From NCBI RefSeq assembly GCF_000223215.1, contig NC_017243.1, positions 2,604,001 through 2,668,000 on the forward strand: DNA of 64,000 nt, in the 5' to 3' direction. How positions within the stretch are numbered: position 1 is the first letter of the stretch; each line of letters opens with the position of its first letter. This DNA comes from Brachyspira intermedia PWS/A (GTDB taxonomy: Bacteria; Spirochaetota; Brachyspiria; Brachyspirales; Brachyspiraceae). The position numbers and the translations under genes are program-made. The notes beneath the pieces are model-generated. The model saw only the letters and a program-made list of their open reading frames with translations, ran no database searches and had not been told where the DNA came from. Positions 1 through 9,579 of this stretch are shown here, in pieces.

Positions 1-27
1 ATAAATTTTGCAAGGAGTATTATTATT

Positions 28-987
28 ATGAGAAATGTTATTATTACTGCTACTACAGTTATTCTATCATTAGTATTAATGATAGGATGTCAAAAAAGCA
101 ACAATCTAAATTATATTTTTGCTACAGGCGGAACAAGCGGTACATACTATTCATTTGGAGGAAGTATAGCTAGCATATGGAATGCTAATATAGAAGGAAT
201 GAATGTTACTGCTCAATCAACAGGAGCTTCTGCTGAAAATTTAAGACTTCTTAACAGACATGAAGCTGACTTAGCATTTGTACAAAACGATGTTATGGAC
301 TATGCATATAATGGTACAGACATTTTTGATGGAGAAGTATTAACTAATTTCTCTGCTGTACTTACTTTATACCCTGAAATAGTACAAATCGCAGCTACAA
401 AAGAAAGCGGAATAAAATCAATAGCTGATATGAAAGGAAAAAGAATATCAGTAGGAGATGCTGGAAGCGGTGTTGAATTTAATGCTAAACAAATATTAGA
501 AGCTTATGGATTAAGTTTCAATGATATAAATAAATCAAATCTTTCTTTTAAAGAATCAAGTGACGGATTACAAAATGGTACTTTAGATGCTTGTTTTATA
601 GTTGCTGGAATACCTAATGCCGCTTTACAAGAATTATCTTTATCAAAAGATATAGTTTTGGTTTCTTTAGATAAAACTCAATTAGATGAAATTTTAAATA
701 AATATAAATATTATACAGAAGTAAAAATACCTGCTAATACATATAATAATGTTACTACAGATACTACAGCAATAGCAGTAAAAGCAACTATCGCAGTTAA
801 TAATAATATACCTGAAGATGTTGTTTATAATCTAATAAAAACTTTATTTGATAAAAAAGCTGATTTAGCAACTGCTCATGCTAAAGGTGAAGAATTAAAT
901 ATTGAAGAAGCTTACAAAGGAATATCTATACCATTCCATCCAGGTGCTTTAAAATATTACGAAGAATTGGGATATAATCTACAATAA
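28..987 (+). CDS. TAXI-family TRAP transporter substrate-binding lipoprotein
   Basis: Binds a small organic acid or amino acid (the TAXI family includes glutamate binders) and delivers it to the fused TRAP permease encoded downstream. The N-terminus is a lipoprotein signal with lipobox LMIGC near residue 21, followed by the family hallmark ATGGTSGTYYSFGG and AQSTGASAENLRLL. Length 319 aa is normal for the family. A good RBS (AAGGAG) precedes the ATG. It is the first gene of a three-gene unit with the DUF1850 gene and the permease. Family is certain; substrate is not readable from sequence. Confidence 0.93.
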   Translation: MRNVIITATTVILSLVLMIGCQKSNNLNYIFATGGTSGTYYSFGGSIASIWNANIEGMNVTAQSTGASAENLRLLNRHEADLAFVQNDVMDYAYNGTDIFDGEVLTNFSAVLTLYPEIVQIAATKESGIKSIADMKGKRISVGDAGSGVEFNAKQILEAYGLSFNDINKSNLSFKESSDGLQNGTLDACFIVAGIPNAALQELSLSKDIVLVSLDKTQLDEILNKYKYYTEVKIPANTYNNVTTDTTAIAVKATIAVNNNIPEDVVYNLIKTLFDKKADLATAHAKGEELNIEEAYKGISIPFHPGALKYYEELGYNLQ

Positions 988-1001
988 TAAAAAATAATAT
1001 A

Positions 1002-1045
1002 AGTGTATTCATTGTTTTTTATATTAATTAAATAATGAATACACT
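1002..1045 (+). terminator. Intercistronic hairpin after the TAXI binding protein
   Basis: A perfect 12-bp stem (AGTGTATTCATT / AATGAATACACT) with a 20-nt AT-rich loop and no strong T-tract. It sits between the binding protein and DUF1850 genes. It probably stabilises the upstream message or partly attenuates, as is usual after highly expressed binding-protein genes. Confidence 0.55.
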
Positions 1046-1062
1046 AATAATTATTCTGATAT

Positions 1063-1587
1063 ATGTTAAAGAAAATTATTATATGTATATCTGTCATCAT
1101 AATAATTATTGCTTTATTATTTGTACCTCTATTTCCAAGACTTATATTAAATAGTGTTAAAAATAATAAAGATAATTTTATATTTAATATTAATAAAAAA
1201 GAGTTTCTAATTTCATATACACATTCTGTAAATAAAGGAAGAATTAGAGATTACTACATTATAAATAATAATAATGATATTGTGCTCGATAAAACAAGAT
1301 TTGTTTCTTATGGTGCTGGAATGTCAGATCCGGAAGGTAATGAAAAGATAATTATTACAGATGATTATATAGAAATAAACAATATTAATAAAAAAATAAA
1401 AGACTTATATTTATTTGTCGGTATTGTGGCTGATCATAGAATAGAATTTGACGGAAAAGAAATAAAATTAAATACATTATTTAAGCCTCAAATAAATATA
1501 AAGATACAATATAAGAAAGTATCATTATTTACAATGATTACAAATATAATGAATAATAAAATATTAAGGGGGAACAATGAAACATAA
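1063..1587 (+). CDS. DUF1850 domain membrane-anchored protein of TAXI-TRAP operon
   Basis: Small protein with one N-terminal hydrophobic segment (about residues 4-25) and an extracytoplasmic domain containing ISYTHSVNK and RFVSYGAGM, which match the DUF1850 pattern. DUF1850 proteins are almost always found between a TAXI binding protein and a 4TM/12TM fused TRAP permease, exactly as here, but their biochemical role is unknown. The 3' end overlaps the start of the permease by 11 bp, so translation is probably coupled. Confidence 0.75.
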   Translation: MLKKIIICISVIIIIIALLFVPLFPRLILNSVKNNKDNFIFNINKKEFLISYTHSVNKGRIRDYYIINNNNDIVLDKTRFVSYGAGMSDPEGNEKIIITDDYIEINNINKKIKDLYLFVGIVADHRIEFDGKEIKLNTLFKPQINIKIQYKKVSLFTMITNIMNNKILRGNNET

Positions 1588-3552
1588 AAATGATATTCAC
1601 ATTCCAACAGTTGAAGAAATTGATGATTACATGAGTAAATATGACAGTGAATCAAGGTACAGAAGATATTCAGATTGGAAAAAATATTTGATAATAGCAA
1701 TATCTGTTGTATTCTGCTTGTTTCAATTATATTCAATATTATCTGGAAAAATTACAGCACAGATTGTAAGAGCCACTCACCTATCATTTGTTATGCTTCT
1801 TGCTTATCTTCTCTTTCCAATGAAAAAGATATGCCTAAGGATAAACTTCCTTGGTATGATGTTATACTTGCTGTAATAGGTGCTGCTTCTTGGGCTTATA
1901 TATCATTTAATTTTGAAGCATTAATAAGAAGAGCTGGAATATACACTACAACTGATATTATTATAGGTATAATAGGAATACTTCTTGTATTTGAAGCTTG
2001 CAGAAGAATAGTAGGACTTCCTATACTTATAATATCAATAGTTTTTATTATATATGCATTGTTTGGAGCTTATGCACCTGGTTTTTTAAATCATAGGGGA
2101 TATTCTCTTCAAAGATTAGTATCACATTTATTTTATAATACTGAAGGAATAATGGGTACTCCTATAGGTGCTTCAGCTACATTTATTTTCTTATTTATAT
2201 TTTTCGGTGCATTGCTTGATAAAACAGGAATAGGACAATTTTTTATAGATATATGTAATGCTATAGCAGGAGGATTTGACGGAGGCCCTGCAAAAGTAGC
2301 AGTACTTACAAGTGCAATGTTTGGTACAGTATCAGGAAGTTCTGTTTCAAATACTGTAGGTACTGGAAGTTTCACAATACCTATGATGAAATCTTTGGGA
2401 TACAGACCAGAGTTTGCTGGTGCTGTTGAGGCTTCGGCTTCTACAGGCGGACAATTAATGCCTCCTATAATGGGAGCTGCTTCTTTCTTAATGGCTGAAA
2501 GTTTAGGTATACCTTATATGGAAGTTGCTAAGGCTGCTATCATACCGGCTATACTTTATTTTACAGGTATATTTATAATGGTGCATTTAGAGGCTAAAAA
2601 AACAGGACTTAAAGGTTTATCAAGAGATTCTCTTCCTAAAATAGGAGAACTTTTGATGAAGAAAGGTTATTTAGTTATACCTCTTGCTACTATCATATAT
2701 TTCTTTGTTCTTGGTAAAACTGCAATTTATGCCGGATTAATGGGTATAATAGCTGCTGGTTTAGTTGCTATTGTAAACTCAATAGTAGACATTATAATGA
2801 AAAGACAGGTAAGTTTCGGATTCAAAGATTTAATAGATGTTTTCGTTAATGCTGCTAGAAATATAATAAGTGTAGCTGTTGCTTGTGCTATGGCTGGAGT
2901 TATAATAGGAGTTATTACTTTAACAGGCTTAGGTTTAAAAATAGGAGCAGGTTTAATATCTATATCCGGTGGAATACCTTTGTTATTATTATTCTTAACA
3001 ATGGTAAGTTCTATTATACTTGGTATGGGAGTACCTACTACAGCAAATTACCTTATCACTTCAACAATAGCTGCAAGTGCAATAATAGGTTTAGGTTATG
3101 AACCTTTAGCTGCTCATATGTTTGTATTCTATTTTGGAATAATTGCGGATGTTACTCCTCCTGTTGCTTTGGCTGCTATGGCTGGTGCTGCTATTGCAAA
3201 ATCAGATCCGCTTAAAACTGGTATTGAAGCTACAAAACTTTCTATAGGTGCTTTTATAATTCCTTATATGTTTATATTCAATCCTGATATATTAATGATA
3301 AACACTACTATTGCTGATGTTATACCTATACTTATAACTTCTCTTATTGGTATGTTTGGAGTATCTGCAGGATTAGAAGGATATGTATTTAGAAAATGTA
3401 AAGCTTATGAGAGAATATTATTTATTATAGCTGGATTATTATCTATATATCCTGAATTCTATAGTGACATTATAGGAATAGCAGTTATAGCAATATTAGT
3501 GATCATACAAATAGTAACAAAAAATAAAATGAATACTGCCGCTGCTGCTTAA
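1577..3552 (+). pseudogene. Fused 4TM/12TM TRAP permease, frameshifted at an A5 tract
   Basis: The permease that imports the TAXI-bound substrate. The first part (1577 to about 1825) encodes the expected N-terminus (EEIDDYMSKYDSESRYRR, then membrane helices to LLFPMKK). The rest is in another frame from DMPKDKLPWYD onward and carries the DctM-like core (GTVSGSSVSNTVGTG, STGGQLMPPIMGAASFLMAE, PTTANYLITSTIAA). One extra A in the run at 1823-1827 joins the halves into one 658-aa protein of normal family length reading FPMKKDMPKDK. This is either a sequencing error, a recent mutation or a slippage site. Confidence 0.88.
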
Positions 3553-3579
3553 TAATTAATAACAATAAATAAAAATAAT

Positions 3580-3620
3580 AATGAGGGAGCTTTAATATTT
3601 ATAAATGCTTCCTCATTTTT
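3580..3620 (+). terminator. Rho-independent terminator of the TRAP operon
   Basis: Stem ATGAGGGAGC / GCTTCCTCAT with an AT loop, followed by a T-run. It ends the TAXI-TRAP unit immediately before a dispersed repeat element. Confidence 0.8.
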
Positions 3621-4020
3621 TATATATACCTAAAAAACTATATTTTGTTAAAAATAAATTTAATTTTTATATATGAGGCTTTGCTCCCCGCTGTGCGTGC
3701 CTTCGGCAACCCCACTTCTTTTGCGATCGAAGGAAGTACTGTTAAGTATTGCCACAGGCAAAGCCCGCCTCACGAAGTGTGCCTACGGCAGGCGAAAGTC
3801 TATATTTGAACTTAAATGTAATAAATTATTTTACATGTAAGACAATTTTAGTATTATTTAGTACTAATTTTATACTTGCATTTTCGCGAAGCGTGCCGAC
3901 GAAGTCCACCTGCGGTGGCGGCAGCAACTTTGACTAAGTCTGCAGAGCGTGTGCGGTAAAAAAGTAGATAATTCTATATAAAGTGCATAAGTTGACAAAC
4001 TTAAAAATTTTCAGTATATA
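3621..4020. repeat. Dispersed GC-rich intergenic element, copy 1 (MITE-like)
   Basis: About 400 bp, strikingly GC-richer than its surroundings, with blocks shared with 12.6, 37.3, 44.5, 45.6 and 49.8 kb (for example GCTGTGCGTGCCTTCGGCAA, TTTCGCGAAGCGTGCC, GCAGCAACTTTGAC). The left edge read on the - strand is TTAACA-17 nt-TATATA (3623-3651). The right edge on the + strand is TTGACA-17 nt-TATATA (3992-4020). Both ends therefore look like outward promoters. The short ORF inside (3749-3937) is not a credible gene. The right-end promoter-like sequence faces the aminotransferase gene at 4141. Confidence 0.7.
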
Positions 4021-4140
4021 TTAAATTAAACATCAACTATCAATATATATTTTCTTTTTAATAAAAATATATTATATAATAGATTTATTTTTTATATTAT
4101 TATAAAATAAATTGGTATAATTTTCATAAAAGGTTATTTA

Positions 4141-5340
4141 ATGATTAATTTTGATGAATTAATAGACAGAAGAAAAACTAATAGTATAAAATGGACTAAA
4201 GCATTCGGAGAAAAACCTTTAAAAGAAAATCAAATTCCTATGTGGGTTGCTGATATGGATTTTAAAGCTGCTCCTGAAATAATAGAAGCAATAAAGAAAG
4301 AAGCAGATTTTGGTATTTTTGGTTATTTTACTTATGATGAATATTATGAATCTGTTATAAAATGGCATAAAGAAAGATATAATTGGGATATAAAAAAAGA
4401 ATGGCTCAATTTCACACAAGGATTAGTACAAGGATTTAATATAGCAATATCTGCTTTAACAAGACCAGGTGAAAGTGTATTAGTTTTAACTCCTACTTAC
4501 TACCCTATGTTTGCAGGAATAAAAAATCAAGGCTGTCAAATAGTTGAATCAGATTTGATATATGATGATAATACTTGCAGATATACTATAGATTATGAAG
4601 ATGTAGCAAAAAAAGTAAAAGACAATAATCTAACAGCTGCTTTAATAGGAAATCCTCATAACCCTACAGGAAGACTTTACTCTATAGAAGAATTATCAAA
4701 ATTAGCAGATATCTTAATAGAAAACAATGTTAAAATGATTTGCGATGATATTCACTGCGATATAATAGTAGATCCATCAAAAAAATATACACCATTAGCA
4801 TCTATAGAAAAATACGCCAATCATATAATTTCAATGAATGCCCCATCAAAAACTTTCAATTTAGCAGGTGCAAAGGTATCAAATATAATAATTCAAAATG
4901 AAGAAATAATGAGAGCATTCAAATTTCAAATGGAAAGATTCTGCGTATCTGTTTCTATATTATCATTAGTAGCTTGTAAAACAGCATATTCAAAATGTGC
5001 TTATTGGGTTGATGAAATGAAAAAATATGTTTGGGACAATTATAATTATATTAAAGAGTATATAGAAAATAGTATATTAAAAGATTATATAAAAGCTGTG
5101 CCTTTAGAAGGTTCTTATTTGATGTTTGCTGATAATAAAAACTTAATGAAAGAATTCAACATGAATCAGGAAGATTTAAATAATTTTTATTATGATTCTT
5201 GTAATTTATCATTAGATGAAGGAAATGCTTTCGGAAAAGCTGGAATAGGATTTATGCGTTTTAATTTAGCCACTCAAAGATACTATGTTGAAAAGGCTAT
5301 GAATAATATATCAGAAGCTGTAAAAAAATTAAAAAAATAA
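4141..5340 (+). CDS. MalY/PatB-family PLP aminotransferase (cystathionine beta-lyase type)
   Basis: Class I/II PLP-dependent enzyme of 399 aa. MWVADMDF near residue 36, NPHNPTGR, DDIHCDI and the Schiff-base lysine K237 in APSKTFNLAG place it in the MalY/PatB group. Members cleave cystathionine or cysteine C-S bonds to pyruvate, ammonia and a thiol; some have aminotransferase activity. It is cytosolic. It begins a tight group with the GyrI-like protein and RdgB (20 bp and 1 bp gaps). Exact substrate is inferred only from family. Confidence 0.88.
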   Translation: MINFDELIDRRKTNSIKWTKAFGEKPLKENQIPMWVADMDFKAAPEIIEAIKKEADFGIFGYFTYDEYYESVIKWHKERYNWDIKKEWLNFTQGLVQGFNIAISALTRPGESVLVLTPTYYPMFAGIKNQGCQIVESDLIYDDNTCRYTIDYEDVAKKVKDNNLTAALIGNPHNPTGRLYSIEELSKLADILIENNVKMICDDIHCDIIVDPSKKYTPLASIEKYANHIISMNAPSKTFNLAGAKVSNIIIQNEEIMRAFKFQMERFCVSVSILSLVACKTAYSKCAYWVDEMKKYVWDNYNYIKEYIENSILKDYIKAVPLEGSYLMFADNKNLMKEFNMNQEDLNNFYYDSCNLSLDEGNAFGKAGIGFMRFNLATQRYYVEKAMNNISEAVKKLKK

Positions 5341-5360
5341 AATAGGAGTTATAAAAAATT

Positions 5361-5834
5361 ATGGATATAGAAATAGTAGAGAAAGAAGATTTTGAAGTTA
5401 TAGGAAAAGTAGCTGAAGGAGAAAGCGAAAAACATTCAAAATGGGTATTACCTTTATGGCAGGAATTTAATAAAAATATTAAAGAAATAATTAATTTAGT
5501 AAAGATTGATGAGAATAATAATTTATCTGGTATATGGGGAATAATGAATGATATAGATGAAACCTTTGCTCCTTGGGGAGAAAGAGGCAAATATATGGCA
5601 GGCGTGGAAGTAAAAGAAAATTCTACTCCTCCTGAAGGCTGGACAAAATGGAATATTAAAGGCGGTAAATTTATAAAAGTAAAATGCAATATAGAAAATT
5701 ACAGCAAAGTATTTACAAATGTAGTTGAAAATTATGCCCCCAAAAACGGATATATAATCATAGGCAATGTTATGGAATATTATATACCCAACAGTAAAGA
5801 TTTTTATCTATTTTTTAATATAAAAGGAAATTAA
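5361..5834 (+). CDS. GyrI-like small-molecule-binding (AraC effector-binding) domain protein
   Basis: A 157-aa stand-alone effector-binding domain, the fold found at the C-terminus of AraC/BmrR-type regulators and in GyrI/SbmC. It starts IEIVEKEDFEVIGK, has WGIMND, GKYMAGVEV and PPEGWTKWNIKGGKFIKVK, and ends with the YYIP..FYLFFNIK strand. There is no DNA-binding domain. Such proteins bind hydrophobic or toxic ligands. It lies between the C-S lyase and rdgB and is probably cotranscribed. Confidence 0.72.
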   Translation: MDIEIVEKEDFEVIGKVAEGESEKHSKWVLPLWQEFNKNIKEIINLVKIDENNNLSGIWGIMNDIDETFAPWGERGKYMAGVEVKENSTPPEGWTKWNIKGGKFIKVKCNIENYSKVFTNVVENYAPKNGYIIIGNVMEYYIPNSKDFYLFFNIKGN

Positions 5835-5835
5835 T

Positions 5836-6429
5836 ATGCTCGAAAAATTAGTTATAGCAACAGCAAATCAACATAAATTAAAAGAAATAGAATCTCTATT
5901 CAAAGGAACTGTAATAAAAGAAATTTTATCAATGCCTTCAGATATAGGTGAAATAATAGAAGACGGAAACACATTTATAGAAAACTCACTTATAAAAGCA
6001 AAAACAGTATATAATCATACTAAATTACCATCTTTAGCAGATGATTCCGGACTATGTGTTAATGCACTTGGAGGAAAACCCGGAATATATTCGGCAAGAT
6101 ATGGCGGAGAAACATTAGGATACAAAGAAAAAATGCAAATGCTTTTAGATGAATTAAAAGATAAAAATGATAGAACAGCATATTTTATCACTTCTGCTGT
6201 ATGTGTATTAGATGATAATTATTATATAGCAGTTGAAGGCAGAGTTAATGGTAAAATCATAGAAAATCCAAGAGGCTTTGAGGGTTTCGGTTATGATCCT
6301 ATATTTCAGCCCGATGGATATGATATCACTTATGCTGAAATGAGTTTGGAAGAAAAAAATTCTATGAGTCATAGAGCATTGGCTATGAATAAGATGAAGG
6401 ATATTTTATCTAGTATTTATCATTATTAA
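5836..6429 (+). CDS. rdgB: XTP/dITP diphosphatase (non-canonical purine NTP pyrophosphatase)
   Basis: Housecleaning enzyme of the RdgB/HAM1 family that hydrolyses XTP, ITP and dITP to monophosphates. Family motifs are clear: VIATANQHKLKEIE at the N-terminus, SLADDSGLCVNALGGKPGIYSARYGG in the middle, GFGYDPIF, and MSHRALAMNKM near the C-terminus. Length 197 aa is typical. It starts 1 bp after the previous stop with an AAGGAAA RBS inside that gene. Confidence 0.95.
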   Translation: MLEKLVIATANQHKLKEIESLFKGTVIKEILSMPSDIGEIIEDGNTFIENSLIKAKTVYNHTKLPSLADDSGLCVNALGGKPGIYSARYGGETLGYKEKMQMLLDELKDKNDRTAYFITSAVCVLDDNYYIAVEGRVNGKIIENPRGFEGFGYDPIFQPDGYDITYAEMSLEEKNSMSHRALAMNKMKDILSSIYHY

Positions 6430-6644
6430 TTTATAAACATATATTAATAAATATTTTCTATAAAAAATATTTATTATAAATAATATTTTATAATTATAGT
6501 GTACAGCTAAAACTATATAAATGAATAAACGATAATAGATACACAATTAATTTATTTAAAAATAATAAATTATTTAATATAAAATAAGATAATTAAAAAT
6601 ATCGTTTTAAATGATAATTATTACTATTTAGTATGTATAATAAC

Positions 6645-6672
6645 TTGACAATGAAAAAAAACTTTATATAAT
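6645..6672 (+). promoter_or_regulatory. Sigma-70-type promoter for the 6693 gene
   Basis: TTGACA (6645-6650), 16-bp spacer, TATAAT (6667-6672), both consensus boxes. It lies 20 bp upstream of the start codon of the next gene, which has RBS GGAGAGG. Confidence 0.8.
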
Positions 6673-6692
6673 ATATAGCATGGAGAGGAAAT

Positions 6693-7217
6693 ATGGCTAA
6701 ACTTCACATTGATAACGAAAATGTAAAAAAATACATATTCAATATTTCAGAAAAATTAATGAGACATTTTGACTTGGAATATGAAATTACAAAAGAAGAT
6801 GAATATTTTGATCTTTATGCTTTTCATAGAAACGATTTCTTTAAATCATTCATAACTAAATCTACAGTTTATGAAGGTTATTCTGTATTTGAACATATGC
6901 TTTTAAGATTCATTAAAGAATTAAAAAAAGAAGATATAGAAAATTTTCAGGATATGCTTATTAGGCTTACACCTATATTATCTAACCCTAATAAATTTCA
7001 TAAAAGAAGTTTAATAACAGGTATATTAGTAACAGAAAGCCCTTTAGATAAAGAATGGGAAAAGATAACTAAAAAATTCTTTTATAAAGTTAATTACAAA
7101 CTATTATTCCATGGATGGTCAGAAACACAGTATGCAATAGTGTCAATGACAGATAAAAATGTATATCTACCTAAAATGCGTAAGAAAGAATTAAAACTTC
7201 TTCTTTCGGATTTTTAG
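6693..7217 (+). CDS. Hypothetical protein, 174 aa
   Basis: Not recognised. A soluble charged protein without signal peptide or membrane helix. It has a consensus promoter and strong RBS, so it is surely expressed. The predicted mix of helices and strands includes the basic patch LPKMRKKELKLLLSDF at the C-terminus. It is followed 35 bp later by cstA, which may be cotranscribed. Confidence 0.7.
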   Translation: MAKLHIDNENVKKYIFNISEKLMRHFDLEYEITKEDEYFDLYAFHRNDFFKSFITKSTVYEGYSVFEHMLLRFIKELKKEDIENFQDMLIRLTPILSNPNKFHKRSLITGILVTESPLDKEWEKITKKFFYKVNYKLLFHGWSETQYAIVSMTDKNVYLPKMRKKELKLLLSDF

Positions 7218-7252
7218 GAAGTTATAAAAAAACAAAAAAAAGGAGATAAAAA

Positions 7253-8920
7253 ATGAATGCTTTCATTCTTCTATTGTTAGGTATGGTCATCTTTTTTGTA
7301 GCCTATATTACTTATGGATCATATTTAGCAAAGAAATGGGGTATAGACCCTGGCAAAAAAACACCTGCTCATACTCTTAATGACGGTAAAGACTATGTAC
7401 CTACTGATGCCAAAGTTCTATTGGGACACCACTTCTCTTCAATAGCCGGTGCCGGTCCAATAACTGGTCCGATTATTGCTACTATGTTCGGATGGCTTCC
7501 TGTATATCTTTGGATCATATTCGGATGTGTATTCTTTGGAGGAGTACATGATTACGGTTCATTAGTTGCTTCTTTAAGACATGAAGGTAAATCTATTGGT
7601 GAAGTTATAAGACATAATGTTAGCCAAAAAGGTAAAATAATGTTCACTCTTTATGCATTTATTACTATTTGTTTAGTAGTAGCTGCATTCTTAGATATTA
7701 CAGCTGGTACTTTTGCTGTAAATGTTGATAATGCTAGAGAATCTGCTGCAGCTGGTACTGCTAGTATGTTATTTATTGTTTTAGCTTTATTATTCGGATT
7801 TTTAGTATACAGAAGAGGTGCTGGTGTTGCTGTTTCTACAATCGTTGGTGTTGTATTATTAGCAGCTATCATCTTCATTTCTGACAAATTCCCATTCTTA
7901 GCATTACAAAAAATACATTGGCAAATAATATTAGTTATTTACATAATATTAGCTTCTTTGATGCCTGTTTGGATATTATTACAGCCTAGAGACTATTTGT
8001 CTTCATTCTTGCTTTATGCTATGGTTGTAGGCGGTGTTGTAGGTTTGGTAATAATGAGACCTGCTGTACAAACTCCTGCATTTACTAGCTTTATGCCTAG
8101 TGAAGGTAACTATTTATTCCCAATACTTTTCATTACTGTTGCTTGTGGTGCTATATCTGGTTTCCATGCTCTTGTTAGCTCTGGTACTAGTGCTAAACAG
8201 CTTAACAGTGAAAAAGATGCAAAATTAGTAGGATATGGTGCTATGCTTATTGAAGGTATAGTTGCTATAGTAGCTTTAATGAGTGTTTCTGCTGTTGCTG
8301 GTAACGGCGAAGGTACTCCTGCTGCTAGATTCGCTACTGGTGTTGCTACTTTTATGACTTCTTTCGGAGTTCCTCTAAGTATGGGTAAAACTTTCGTTAC
8401 TTTAGCATTTGCTTCTTTTGCTTTAACTTCATTAGACAGTGCTACTCGTATAGGAAGATACTTAATACAGGAATTAGGTGAATATACTGGTGCTGATGGA
8501 AGAGTACATAAAACTTTCTTAACTAATCCTTATGTAGCTACAGGTATCACTGTATTAGTTTCTTTAGGATTTACTCTTTACGGTTATGCTAGAATTTGGC
8601 CTATATTCGGAAGTGCTAACCAATTATTAGCTGGTTTATCTTTATTAGCAGTTGCTGCTTGGATAAAAAATCGTCAGAAAAGAAACTCTTGGGAAAATAT
8701 TATTCCTTTAGTATTCATGTTCGCAGTTACTCTTTCAGCTTTAGCATTAGTTGTTTATACTAACGTTATGAAAGCTACTTTTGACGGTTATGTATTAGCT
8801 GGTATAGCTGCTGTTATGATCATATTAGCTGTTATTGAATTATTCATCACAGGTCAATGGGCTCGCGGATTATCTAAAGAAACTGCTTCTAACCCTAATG
8901 ATCCTATCAAAAACAAATAA
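7253..8920 (+). CDS. cstA: Carbon starvation protein CstA-family transporter
   Basis: Multi-pass inner-membrane carrier (555 aa) of the CstA family, members of which import pyruvate or peptides. The signature is clear: LGHHFSSIAGAGPITGPIIA, GGVHDYGSLVASLRHEGKS, GFHALVSSGTSAKQ and ALTSLDSATRIGRYL. It is shorter than E. coli CstA (about 700 aa) but matches the shorter CstA clade. RBS AAAAGGAG precedes the ATG. A strong terminator follows. Confidence 0.92.
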   Translation: MNAFILLLLGMVIFFVAYITYGSYLAKKWGIDPGKKTPAHTLNDGKDYVPTDAKVLLGHHFSSIAGAGPITGPIIATMFGWLPVYLWIIFGCVFFGGVHDYGSLVASLRHEGKSIGEVIRHNVSQKGKIMFTLYAFITICLVVAAFLDITAGTFAVNVDNARESAAAGTASMLFIVLALLFGFLVYRRGAGVAVSTIVGVVLLAAIIFISDKFPFLALQKIHWQIILVIYIILASLMPVWILLQPRDYLSSFLLYAMVVGGVVGLVIMRPAVQTPAFTSFMPSEGNYLFPILFITVACGAISGFHALVSSGTSAKQLNSEKDAKLVGYGAMLIEGIVAIVALMSVSAVAGNGEGTPAARFATGVATFMTSFGVPLSMGKTFVTLAFASFALTSLDSATRIGRYLIQELGEYTGADGRVHKTFLTNPYVATGITVLVSLGFTLYGYARIWPIFGSANQLLAGLSLLAVAAWIKNRQKRNSWENIIPLVFMFAVTLSALALVVYTNVMKATFDGYVLAGIAAVMIILAVIELFITGQWARGLSKETASNPNDPIKNK

Positions 8921-8940
8921 TTTTATTTAATATAGAATTT

Positions 8941-8976
8941 CCCCCTTTCATAATTATTTTATGGAAGGGGTTTTTT
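8941..8976 (+). terminator. Rho-independent terminator of cstA
   Basis: CCCCCTTTCATAA / TATGGAAGGGG stem followed by TTTTTT. Confidence 0.85.
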
Positions 8977-9111
8977 ATTTCACTATATTTTAATACTATA
9001 AGAAATATACAACTATTATCTAAATCAAATTTTTAATCTAATTAAATTTTTAACTTTGTCGATATTCAATATGACTTATATTTTAAACAAAGGTGAATAT
9101 TTTCTAATATT

Positions 9112-9534
9112 ATGTCTAGTAAGAAATTTAAATTAAAAGAAGAAAAAGCAGTATTTGCTGATATTAAATCTGCAATATCCATAGCAATATTTGACAATGA
9201 AATCAATAATTATGACGGCAGTGTTGATACAGATGTGAGAAGAGCCGTTATGTACAATAAGATAGTATTTGAAAACTTGGTGAAACGTCTGTTTTCATAT
9301 CAGGCTAGCAGAGAAGATAAAAAGGATAGATTAAAAGAACTTTCAATTATAAAAATGATAAAAAATGAAAGTAACTCAATATCTAAAGAAAGGATTTACT
9401 ATATAGAAAATCCTAATGAAAAAACTTTCGAATTTTTAAATGATGTTTTAGATAAAGATAAAAAAGTAAGAGGATACAGTGAGTATATACTATATTCACT
9501 ATTTAATCATTATTTTGACTATATAAAAAATTGA
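9112..9534 (+). CDS. Hypothetical protein, 140 aa
   Basis: Not recognised. A charged, mostly helical soluble protein (FKLKEEKAVFADIKSAISIAIFDNEINNY at the start) with no signal peptide or membrane segment. The only purine-rich sequence (AAAGGTGAA) is about 14 nt from the ATG, longer than usual. It is followed 45 bp later by the large repeat protein gene. Confidence 0.6.
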   Translation: MSSKKFKLKEEKAVFADIKSAISIAIFDNEINNYDGSVDTDVRRAVMYNKIVFENLVKRLFSYQASREDKKDRLKELSIIKMIKNESNSISKERIYYIENPNEKTFEFLNDVLDKDKKVRGYSEYILYSLFNHYFDYIKN

Positions 9535-9579
9535 TAGTTTTAAATATTATCCTTAAAAAATTAAGAGGATCATATTATT

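Noticed and set aside
3749..3937. 62-aa ORF inside dispersed element copy 1
   Set aside because: It lies in a GC-rich repeated block with no RBS, and the corresponding region in other copies is not open.
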